Positions 45,100 through 52,345 of a DNA stretch of 64,000 bases are shown here, piece by piece. Both the position numbers and the translations under genes were made by a program. Where the stretch lies: NCBI RefSeq assembly GCF_051433195.1, contig NZ_JBHMFT010000002.1, positions 1-64,000 of the forward strand, read 5' to 3'. Numbering within the stretch: position 1 is the stretch's first letter; every line of letters begins with the position of its first letter. Below the pieces are notes generated by a model that made no database searches, had not been told where the DNA came from, and was given only the letters and a program-made list of their open reading frames with translations. Origin of the DNA: Falsiroseomonas sp051433195. Lineage in GTDB: Bacteria; Pseudomonadota; Alphaproteobacteria; Acetobacterales; Acetobacteraceae.

Positions 45100-46740
45100 T
45101 CAACCGGCCGACCTGCCGAGAATGAAGTCGGCCGCCTTCTCCGCGATCATCATCGTCGTCGCATAGGTGTTGGCGGAGGGCATGGCGGGCATGATGGACG
45201 CATCGACCACCCGCAGGCCCTGCATGCCATGCACCAGCAGCCGGTCGCTCACCACCGCGCTCGGGTCGGTCTCCGGCCCCATCCGCGCGGTGCCGATCAG
45301 GTGGTAGGTGGTGCTGCCGTTGCGCTTGGCGAAGTCCAGCAATTCGTCGTCGCCCTGCACCTTCGGCCCGGGCAGCGTCTCGCCCTCCAGCAGCCGGCCG
45401 AGTTCCGGCGTGCCGAGCATCCGCCGCAGCAGCCGCATGCCGCCGAGATGCACGCGGATGTCCATCGGGTCCGAGAGGTAGTTCGGGTTGATCTCCGGGT
45501 CCTCGAACACGTTGGTGCTGCGCGCCCGCACCCAGCCGGTGCTTTCCGGGCGGTGCTGCCAGGCGCCGGCGGTGACGCCGGGGTAGTCGTCCAGCACATA
45601 GACCTTGCCCTCGGCGTAGGAGCCGGGGGTGAAGACGCATTGCAGGTCCGGCTCGTCCAGCCCCTCGAAACTCTTCCAGAAGACGTGGACATGGGAGGGC
45701 GTGGTGGCGAGGATGTTCGGCCGCCGCAGCGCCCAGCGCGCGATCTGCCCGCCGAGCTTCAGGCCGCGCGACAGCTCGTTCAGCGTCTCGACGCCCGGCT
45801 TCGCGCGCATCACGAAGCGGGAGGCGTAGTGGTCCCGGAAATTCGAGCCGACGCCGCGCACCTCATGCACCACCGGCACGCCGAGGCGGCCCAGCAGGTC
45901 GGCGGGACCGACGCCGGAAATCTGCAGCAGCCGCGCGGTGTTGACGGTGCCGGCGGACAGGATCACCTCCCGCCGCGCCCGCACTTCCCGCACCGGGGCG
46001 CCGGGGGCTGCGACATACTGGATGCCGATGGCCCGCCTGCCCTCGAACAGGATGCGGCTGGCGCGGGCATTGGTGCGCACCTCCAGGTTCGGGCGCTTCA
46101 TCGCCGGGCGCAGGAAGGCCACGGCGGCGGAGATGCGGCGGCCGTTGCGGATGGTGCGCTGGTAGTAGCCGACGCCGGCCTGGTGGCCGGAATTGTAGTC
46201 CTTCGCCCGCGGAATCCCGAGGCCGAGGCAGCCCTGGATGAAGGCCTCCGACACCGGGTTGATCCAGTCCATGTCGGTGATCGGGATGCCGTCCGCGTTG
46301 CGCCCGCGCGATTCATCGATCTCTGCCCCCTTGGCACCGATGCGGTTCTCGCTGCGCCGGTAGTAGGGCAGGCAGTCGGCATAGCCCCAGCCGCGGTTGC
46401 CACGCTGCGCCCAACTGTCCAGGTCCGCCGGCTGGCCCCGGTTGTAGATCAGCCCGTTGACCGAGGAGGAGCCACCCAGCGTGCGCCCCTGCGTCGTGCT
46501 GATGCGCCGCCCGCCGGTCATCGGGATGGCTTCGGTCTTGAACTGCCAGGTGACGCCGGGGTCGGCCAGCGTCTTGATGAAGCCGGCGGGGATGTGGATG
46601 AACGGGTTGCGGTCCGGCGGCCCGGCCTCCAGCACGCAGACCGTCACGCCGGGGTCCACCGTCAGCCGGTTCGCCAGCACGGAGCCGGCGGCGCCGGAGC
46701 CGACGATGACGTAGTCGAAACTGTCGACGCCCGCGGACAT
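45100..46740 (-). CDS. GMC-family FAD-dependent oxidoreductase (choline dehydrogenase-like)
   Basis: A 546-residue flavoenzyme that oxidises an alcohol. DYVIVGSGAAGSVLANRLT is the N-terminal FAD-binding loop. TTQGRTLGGSSSVNGLIYNR is GMC signature 1, and REVILSAGTVNTARLLQISG is signature 2. The C-terminal LIGTARMGPETDPSAVV and VVDASIMPAMPSANTYATTM hold the usual catalytic His position (here in THYHLIG-like TTYHLIGTARMG). There is no signal peptide, so it is cytoplasmic or membrane-associated. Choline is one candidate substrate and would suit betaine biosynthesis, but many GMC enzymes use other alcohols. It diverges from an orphan Bug protein gene across 146 bases. Confidence 0.9.
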   Translation of the reverse strand: MSAGVDSFDYVIVGSGAAGSVLANRLTVDPGVTVCVLEAGPPDRNPFIHIPAGFIKTLADPGVTWQFKTEAIPMTGGRRISTTQGRTLGGSSSVNGLIYNRGQPADLDSWAQRGNRGWGYADCLPYYRRSENRIGAKGAEIDESRGRNADGIPITDMDWINPVSEAFIQGCLGLGIPRAKDYNSGHQAGVGYYQRTIRNGRRISAAVAFLRPAMKRPNLEVRTNARASRILFEGRRAIGIQYVAAPGAPVREVRARREVILSAGTVNTARLLQISGVGPADLLGRLGVPVVHEVRGVGSNFRDHYASRFVMRAKPGVETLNELSRGLKLGGQIARWALRRPNILATTPSHVHVFWKSFEGLDEPDLQCVFTPGSYAEGKVYVLDDYPGVTAGAWQHRPESTGWVRARSTNVFEDPEINPNYLSDPMDIRVHLGGMRLLRRMLGTPELGRLLEGETLPGPKVQGDDELLDFAKRNGSTTYHLIGTARMGPETDPSAVVSDRLLVHGMQGLRVVDASIMPAMPSANTYATTMMIAEKAADFILGRSAG

Positions 46741-46766
46741 GCCGGATTCCTCGCTCTGCGGCGCCG

Positions 46767-46794
46767 AGACTAGGGGGCGCAGGCGGGGCTGCAA
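46767..46794 (-). promoter_or_regulatory. Putative sigma-70 promoter of the GMC gene
   Basis: On the minus strand TTGCAG (46794-46789), 16 bases, then TAGTCT (46772-46767). The CCTAGTCTC context recurs before the glutathione transferase gene at 58916, supporting it as a housekeeping -10 of this genome. The predicted start is about 20 bases before the ATG at 46740. Confidence 0.4.
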
Positions 46795-46812
46795 AGCCGC
46801 CGGGCCTGTTGC

Positions 46813-46842
46813 TTGACGGCGGTGGAGGGCGGCACCTACCGT
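46813..46842 (+). promoter_or_regulatory. Putative sigma-70 promoter of the Bug-family gene
   Basis: TTGACG (46813-46818), 18 bases, then TACCGT (46837-46842), 45 bases before the ATG at 46887. The -35 is good, the -10 poor. Confidence 0.3.
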
Positions 46843-46886
46843 CGCTGCCAACAAGGCTCTGCAACAAGCCCGTGGAGGACAACGCG

Positions 46887-47864
46887 ATGCTGCGCCGCAA
46901 CCTGCTGGCGGGACTCGGCCTGCTGTCCGTGCGGCCCGTCGCCGCGCAGGCGCCTGCGTCGAACTGGCCGACCCGACCGATCCGCCTCATCGTGCCCTTC
47001 GCGGCCGGAGCGTCCTCCGACACCATCGCCCGGCTGGTCATGGCGCGCGCCTCCGAGGCGCTCGGCGGGTCCGTCGTGATCGAGAACCGGGCCGGGGCCG
47101 GCGGGCTGATCGCCTCCCAGGCCGTGGCCCGTGCCGAGCCCGATGGCCACACCCTGCTCTGCGGCGGCGGCACCGCGATCACCCAGGCGGTGATGCAGCG
47201 CAACCCCGGCTATGACTGGGCCCGCGACTTCACCCCCGTGCTGACCATCGTCGAGCAGCCCGCCGTGCTGTGCGTGCGGAAGGCGTCGCCATGGGCCGAC
47301 GTGGCCGCCTTCCTGGCGGCCGCGAAGGCCAGCCGCGACGGGCTGCGCTACGGCTCCGGCGGCGTCGGCACGCCGGCGCACATGGCCGCGGCGGCGATGC
47401 TGAAGCTGATCGGCGCGCAGGGCGTGCATGTGCCCTATCGCGGCGCCAACCAGGCGGCGCTGGCGGTCGAGCAGGGCGAGGTCGATTTTGCCTTCGCCAT
47501 CAGCAACATCGCCGTGCCGCGCGCGCAGGATGGCCTGATCCGCATCCTGCTGACCGGCGGCGGACGCCGAATGCCGGTGATGCCGGAGGTGCCGACGCTG
47601 GCGGAGACGGTGCCGGACGGGCCGGTCGTCACCAGCATCTCCTCCATCGTCGGCCCGGCTGGCATGCCGGCGGTGGCGGTCACACGCATCCATGCCGCGG
47701 TGAAGCAGGCGGTGGAAGGCGACGCGACGCTGCGTGACGCGCTGACCCGGGATGGCGGTGAGCTGGTCCTGTCGGAGACTCCAGCGTCCTACGCTGCGCT
47801 CTGGCCCGAGGAGCATCGGCGGCTGACCCGCCTCGTGGCCCTGTCGGATGTCCGCGTCGAATGA
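46887..47864 (+). CDS. Bug-family tripartite tricarboxylate transporter binding protein
   Basis: A 325-residue periplasmic solute-binding protein (TctC/Bug). The signal peptide LRRNLLAGLGLLSVRPVAAQ is followed by WPTRPIRLIVPFAAGASSDT and VVIENRAGAGGLIASQAVAR, the family landmarks that bind a carboxylate via two water molecules. GVHVPYRGANQAALAVEQGE is the second conserved segment. GGAGGA precedes the ATG. No TctA/TctB membrane genes are near, so it is an orphan, as most Bug proteins are. Its stop overlaps the start of the M28-like gene, and ligand and pathway are presumably linked to the following FAH hydrolase. Confidence 0.92.
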   Translation: MLRRNLLAGLGLLSVRPVAAQAPASNWPTRPIRLIVPFAAGASSDTIARLVMARASEALGGSVVIENRAGAGGLIASQAVARAEPDGHTLLCGGGTAITQAVMQRNPGYDWARDFTPVLTIVEQPAVLCVRKASPWADVAAFLAAAKASRDGLRYGSGGVGTPAHMAAAAMLKLIGAQGVHVPYRGANQAALAVEQGEVDFAFAISNIAVPRAQDGLIRILLTGGGRRMPVMPEVPTLAETVPDGPVVTSISSIVGPAGMPAVAVTRIHAAVKQAVEGDATLRDALTRDGGELVLSETPASYAALWPEEHRRLTRLVALSDVRVE

Positions 47865-49000
47865 CACCGGAAGCCTTCTTCGCCGCCTATGATGGCTTCG
47901 GCGAACGCCGCAGCGGCGGCAGCGGGGATCTGCACTCGGCGCAGTGGCTGCGTGACCAGGTCTCGCATCTCGGCGCGGTGCTGGTGCCGACACCGTTCCA
48001 GCGCTTCACGCCCGGCACCGCGACATTGGAGTCCGGCGGCTTCACGCTGCACGGCCTGCCGCTGTTCGATGGCGGCCTGACCGGGCCGGCGGGCGTGCAG
48101 GGGCGGTTGGGACCACTCGGCTCGGCGGCGGCCATCGGCGTCGGCGAATTCCACCCCGGCGCGGCCAGCCTGCCGGGCAATGCCTTCGCCCAGGCGCGTG
48201 CCGCGAGCCGGCACGCCGGGCTGGTGATCGCGCTGCGGATCAAGGGCGATGGCCTGGCACCGCTGAACGCACATGACCAGCACGCGCCCTTCGGCCCGCC
48301 GGTGCTGCAATTGGCCGGGCACGATGCCGCACGGCTGCTGGCGCTGGCCGAGGCGGGCGCCGAGGGCCGGCTGGTGGTGGAGGGCACGCGCGCACCCGCC
48401 GTCTCCCATTCCGTGCGGGTGGACCTGCCGGGCGCCGGCCCGAAGCTGGTGATCCTGACGCCCCGCACATCCTGGTGGACCAGCACGGCGGAGCGCGGCG
48501 GCGGCATCCTGGCCTGGCTGACGGCACTCCGCGCGCTGGCCAGCGCGTCGCGCCCGCGGCCCATCGTGGCGCTGGCGAGCTGCGGCCACGAACTGGGCCA
48601 TTTCGGCGCCCGCCACGTCTTCGACGCCGAGCCCGCGCTGGTGCGGGATGCATCGCTGGTGCTGCATCTGGGCGCAAACCTCGGTGCGGCGGAGGATCCG
48701 CGCCTGACGGTGCGCAGCAATGTCCCGGACCTGGCGCCGCGGATGCAGCGGGCGCTGGAGGAGGCCGGGTATCCCGGCGGCGCGATCACCGCCGCGACCG
48801 GCGGCAAGGCGAATGGGGAGGCGCATGAGGTCGAGACGCGCGGCGGGCGCTACCTGTCCCTGATCGGGTCCAACCCCTGGTTCCACGCGCCCGAGGATCG
48901 CTGGCCCACCAGCATCGACCTGCCCCGTGCCGCCGCCATCGCCCGTGCCGTCGCCGCCATGTCGGTGTTGTGGGCGCAAGCCGAGCCTGCCCCCGCCTGA
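47861..49000 (+). CDS. Peptidase M28-like protein, metal site apparently degenerate
   Basis: A 379-residue protein with the outline of M28 aminopeptidases: a PA-like middle section and a C-terminal alpha/beta core. TPRTSWWTSTAERGGGILAW stands where M28 enzymes have the first zinc ligands (usually HxDS and DNxxG). VALASCGHELGHFGARHVF stands where they have the catalytic EE pair, here HE, and SLIGSNPWFHAPEDRW holds a late histidine. Several canonical ligands are therefore replaced. It has no signal peptide. Coupled by ATGA to the Bug gene, it might process or sense the same compound. The assignment is by partial resemblance only. Confidence 0.62.
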   Translation: MTPEAFFAAYDGFGERRSGGSGDLHSAQWLRDQVSHLGAVLVPTPFQRFTPGTATLESGGFTLHGLPLFDGGLTGPAGVQGRLGPLGSAAAIGVGEFHPGAASLPGNAFAQARAASRHAGLVIALRIKGDGLAPLNAHDQHAPFGPPVLQLAGHDAARLLALAEAGAEGRLVVEGTRAPAVSHSVRVDLPGAGPKLVILTPRTSWWTSTAERGGGILAWLTALRALASASRPRPIVALASCGHELGHFGARHVFDAEPALVRDASLVLHLGANLGAAEDPRLTVRSNVPDLAPRMQRALEEAGYPGGAITAATGGKANGEAHEVETRGGRYLSLIGSNPWFHAPEDRWPTSIDLPRAAAIARAVAAMSVLWAQAEPAPA

Positions 49001-49010
49001 GGAGACACCA

Positions 49011-49790
49011 ATGACCCTCTGGGTTCGCTTCAACCACGCCGGCCTCGATGGCTTCGGGATGCTGGAGGGCGACACGATCCTGCGCCACGAGGGCGACCTC
49101 TTTGCGGGCGCGAAGCCGACCGGGGAAGCGGTGCCGCTGGTCGAGGCCAAGCTGCTCGCCCCGGTGCAGCCCGGCCTGTTCATCGGCCTCTGGAACAATT
49201 TCCGGGAAGCCGCCGCGAAGCAGAACCTGGCGCTGCCGGACGTCCCGCTGACCTTCCTGAAGAACCCCCGCTGCGTCATCGGCCCCGACGCGCCGATCCG
49301 CCCGCCTGGCAGCTACGCCGGCCGCGTGATCTATGAGGGCGAGCTGGGCCTGGTGATCGGTGCGACCTGCGCCGACGTGACCGAGGCGCAGGCGGAGGCC
49401 GCGATCTTCGGCCTGACCTGCATCAACGACGTGACGGCGCTGGACCTGCTGCACGCCGACCCGTCCTTCCCGCAATGGGCGCGCGCCAAGGGCTGCGACA
49501 GCTTCGGCCCGATCGGCCCGGCGATCGCCACCGGGCTCGACTGGTCCGCGCTGCGCGTGAAGGTCGCGCTGAATGGCCGGGTGCGGCAGGATTATCCCTG
49601 TGCCGACATGATCATCCCGCCGGCCCAAATCGTGTCCCTGATCTCGCGCGAGATGACGCTGCAACCGGGCGACGTGATCGCTTGCGGCACCTCCGTCGGC
49701 GCGCTGCCGATGCGGCCGGGGATGGTGGTGGAGGTGACGATCGAAGGCATTGGCACGCTCCGCAACATCTTTGCGCCTCAGCCGGAGTAA
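49011..49790 (+). CDS. Fumarylacetoacetate hydrolase family protein
   Basis: A 259-residue FAH-fold enzyme that would hydrolyse, decarboxylate or hydrate a beta-diketo or 2-oxo acid. VIYEGELGLVIG contains the metal-binding EGE/E ligands. NDVTALDLLHADPSFPQWAR and KGCDSFGPIGPAIATGLDW carry the conserved Asp and KGxDTFGPxGP-like motif, and GDVIACGTSVGALPM closes the site. GAGGAG precedes the ATG at 49011. It is third in the Bug / M28-like / FAH operon, and its 3' end overlaps that of the convergent reductase gene by 13 bases. A homologue from a different branch is at 56913. The substrate is unknown. Confidence 0.9.
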   Translation: MTLWVRFNHAGLDGFGMLEGDTILRHEGDLFAGAKPTGEAVPLVEAKLLAPVQPGLFIGLWNNFREAAAKQNLALPDVPLTFLKNPRCVIGPDAPIRPPGSYAGRVIYEGELGLVIGATCADVTEAQAEAAIFGLTCINDVTALDLLHADPSFPQWARAKGCDSFGPIGPAIATGLDWSALRVKVALNGRVRQDYPCADMIIPPAQIVSLISREMTLQPGDVIACGTSVGALPMRPGMVVEVTIEGIGTLRNIFAPQPE

Positions 49791-50761
49791 CACCCCGCGC
49801 TGCGGCCGCGGGCGCGCACCAGCGCCAGCACGGTGCGGCAGGTCGGCACCGGCAAATCCACCATCTCCGCCATCTCCACCACCACGCCGAGCAGCGCATC
49901 GATTTCCATCGGCCGGCCGCGCTCCAGGTCCTGCAGCATGGAGGTCTTGTGCGCGCCGACCTCCGCCGCGCCGGCGATGCGCTTGTCGACATCGATGCCG
50001 AAGCGCACGCCGAGTTTTTCCCCGACGGCCTGCGCCTCCAGCATCATGTCGCGCGCGACCTGGCGCTGGCCGGGATCGCCCGTGATGACATCCAGCGTCG
50101 CGCCGGTCAGCGCGCTGATCGGGTTGAAGGCGAGGTTGCCCCACAGCTTCACCCAGATCTCGTCGCGGATCTTGGGCCGCACCGGCGCCTTGAAGCCGGC
50201 GGCGATCAGCGCCTCCGACAGGGCGTTGACGCGCGCGCTGCGGCTGCCATCCGGTTCGCCGAGGGTGAAGCGGTCGCCATAGGTGTGCTCGATGATGCCG
50301 GGCTCCGCCACCTCCGCCGCCGGGTAGACGATGGCGCCGATGGCACGCGAGGGATGCAGCATCTCCCAGACCTTGCCGTCGGGATCCACGCTGGCCACGC
50401 GATGATCCTCGAAGCCGCCGGGGTGCTTGTAGAAGTACCACCAGGGGATGCCGTTGACGGCGGAGACGATGGCGGTGTCCGGCCCCAGCAGCGGCTGCAT
50501 CTGCGGCGCGGCACCCGGCAGCGCATGCGCCTTCAGCGTGACGACGACATAATCCTGCACGCCCGCTTCCGCCGCCGATCCGACGCAGCGCGGATGCACC
50601 ACCGTATCCTGCCCGCCGCTGCGCAGCCGCAGGCCGTTCGCCTGCATCGCCGCGAGATGCGGTCCCCGCGCCACCACGGTGACCTCCACATCGCCCTTGG
50701 CCGCGAGCTTCGCCGCCATCAGCCCGCCGATCGCGCCGGCGCCGAACACACAGATCCTCAC
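49778..50761 (-). CDS. Ketopantoate reductase-like NADP-dependent oxidoreductase (ApbA/PanE family)
   Basis: A 327-residue protein of the 2-dehydropantoate 2-reductase family, which reduces 2-oxo acids with NADPH. RICVFGAGAIGGLMAAKLAA is the Rossmann loop. VVTLKAHALPGA holds the conserved lysine, NGIPWWYF the asparagine, and KLWGNLAFNPISALTGATL the C-terminal-domain motif. The GTG start at 50761 overlaps the stop of the CoA ligase gene (GTGA), so the two are co-translated. Acetobacteraceae carry several paralogues in catabolic clusters, so true PanE function is not assured; the pairing with a dicarboxylate-type ligase argues for a catabolic 2-oxo acid. Confidence 0.85.
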   Translation of the reverse strand: MRICVFGAGAIGGLMAAKLAAKGDVEVTVVARGPHLAAMQANGLRLRSGGQDTVVHPRCVGSAAEAGVQDYVVVTLKAHALPGAAPQMQPLLGPDTAIVSAVNGIPWWYFYKHPGGFEDHRVASVDPDGKVWEMLHPSRAIGAIVYPAAEVAEPGIIEHTYGDRFTLGEPDGSRSARVNALSEALIAAGFKAPVRPKIRDEIWVKLWGNLAFNPISALTGATLDVITGDPGQRQVARDMMLEAQAVGEKLGVRFGIDVDKRIAGAAEVGAHKTSMLQDLERGRPMEIDALLGVVVEMAEMVDLPVPTCRTVLALVRARGRSAGCYSG

Positions 50762-52281
50762 AGCGAAAGCCCCAGCTTCTCGGCCAGCCCGATGCGCATC
50801 AGCTTGCCCGTTGCCCCCTTCGGGATGTCGTCCAGGAACACCACCTTGCGCGGCACCTTGTAGTCCGCCAGGTGCTGCGCGGCGAAGTCGCGCAACTCGC
50901 GTTCCGTCAGCTCCATGCCGTCGCGCAGCACCACGGCGGCCCCCACTTCCTCGCCAAGCTTGGCGTGCGGCATGGCGAAGCACAGCGCCTGCGCCACGCA
51001 GGGATGCGCCGACAGCACGCCGTCCACTTCCAGCGGCGACACCTTCTCCCCGCCGCGGTTGATCAGTTCCTTCAGGCGGCCGGTCAGCATCAGGAAGCCG
51101 TCCTCGTCCAGCATCCCCTGGTCGCCGGTGCGGAACCAGCCATTCAGGAAGGCCTTGGCGTTCGCCTCCGGATTCGCCTCGTAGCCCTTCGTCACGTTCG
51201 GGCCGCGGATCACCACCTCGCCGATCTCGCCCTGCGGCAGCATCGTGCCGTCATCGGCCATGATGGCGACGTCCGGCCCCGCCGGCAGCCCGACCTTGCC
51301 CGGCTTGCGCGGCCCGGCCAGGGGGTTGGACGCCATCTGGTGCGCCGCCTCCGTCATGCCGTAGCTTTCGACCAGCGGCGCGCCGAACGCCTTCTCCAGC
51401 TGCTGCATGACGGGGCCGGGCAGGGAGGCGGAGGAGGAGCGCAGGAAGCGCAGCCGGGCGCGCGCGATGATCTCCGCGTTGCGCTCGGCCCGCGACAGGA
51501 TCGCCTGGTGCATCGTCGGCACCGCCGTGTACCAGCTCGGCCGTTCCTCATCGAGCCAGCGGAAGAAGCGCAGCGCGTCGAAGCCCGGCGTGCAGCACAC
51601 GGCACCGCCCGCGCCGAGCGAGGACAGCACGGCGGCGATCAGCCCGTGGATGTGGAACAGCGGCATCACGTTCAGGCAGGCATCATCCGGCGTCAGCGCC
51701 AGCGCCGCGCCGATGTGCCGGGCGGAGGCGGTGACGTTGCCATGCGTCAGCGGCACGATCTTTGGCCGCGCCGTGGTGCCGGAGGTGTGCAGCACCAGCG
51801 CCACGTCGTCGGCTTCCGCGACGCCGGGCCGCGCCGCCGGTCCTGGCGTGCCGCCGGAGAGCGAAAAGGCGCCGGCGCCGCGGGTCGCATCGGGCACCAC
51901 CTCGATCACCGGCACGCCCAGCTTCGCCGCCGCGGCGCGGGCGGGCGTCTCGACGCCCTGCGCCACCAGCAGGGCCTTGGATTTCAGGTCGTCGATGTAG
52001 AACTCGAATTCCTCGCCCCGGTAGGCCGGGTTCAGCGGGGCCGTGGTGGCGTGGCAGGCCACGGCCAGGAAGACCGTCGCCATCTCCGGCCCGTTCGGCA
52101 GCACGATCGCCACCCGGTCGCCGCGGCCGATGCCCACCGCGTTCAGCGCCGCCCCGGTCGCCGCCACCAGCTCGCGCAGCGCCGCATAGGTCAGCGGCGC
52201 GCGGCCTTCCGTGGCGCGGATGGCGGGGTCGTCCGCCGCGCCGCGCGCGAGCAGTTCGGCAACCGTGTGGGTGTCCGGCAT
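50758..52281 (-). CDS. Oxalate-CoA ligase-like acyl-CoA synthetase (AAE3/Pcs60 type)
   Basis: A 507-residue AMP-forming ligase. VLHTSGTTARPKIVPLTHGN is the P-loop. ATTAPLNPAYRGEEFEFYID and VESYGMTEAAHQMASNPLAG match segments typical of oxalyl-CoA synthetases of plants and yeast (AAE3, Pcs60). GRLKELINRGGEKVSPLEVD is the hinge, and PKGATGKLMRIGL has the catalytic lysine. The ATG at 52281 follows AGGAGG. If the call is right it activates oxalate to oxalyl-CoA; no oxalyl-CoA decarboxylase or formyl-CoA transferase is present here. It is in an operon with the PanE-like reductase. The substrate needs caution because the family also acts on other short diacids. Confidence 0.85.
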   Translation of the reverse strand: MPDTHTVAELLARGAADDPAIRATEGRAPLTYAALRELVAATGAALNAVGIGRGDRVAIVLPNGPEMATVFLAVACHATTAPLNPAYRGEEFEFYIDDLKSKALLVAQGVETPARAAAAKLGVPVIEVVPDATRGAGAFSLSGGTPGPAARPGVAEADDVALVLHTSGTTARPKIVPLTHGNVTASARHIGAALALTPDDACLNVMPLFHIHGLIAAVLSSLGAGGAVCCTPGFDALRFFRWLDEERPSWYTAVPTMHQAILSRAERNAEIIARARLRFLRSSSASLPGPVMQQLEKAFGAPLVESYGMTEAAHQMASNPLAGPRKPGKVGLPAGPDVAIMADDGTMLPQGEIGEVVIRGPNVTKGYEANPEANAKAFLNGWFRTGDQGMLDEDGFLMLTGRLKELINRGGEKVSPLEVDGVLSAHPCVAQALCFAMPHAKLGEEVGAAVVLRDGMELTERELRDFAAQHLADYKVPRKVVFLDDIPKGATGKLMRIGLAEKLGLSL

Positions 52282-52345
52282 GAAGTCCTCCTGACTTTGC
52301 GGCGAGCCTATCCGCGCGGCGGCCCGGATGGAAAGCGCCGTCCGG

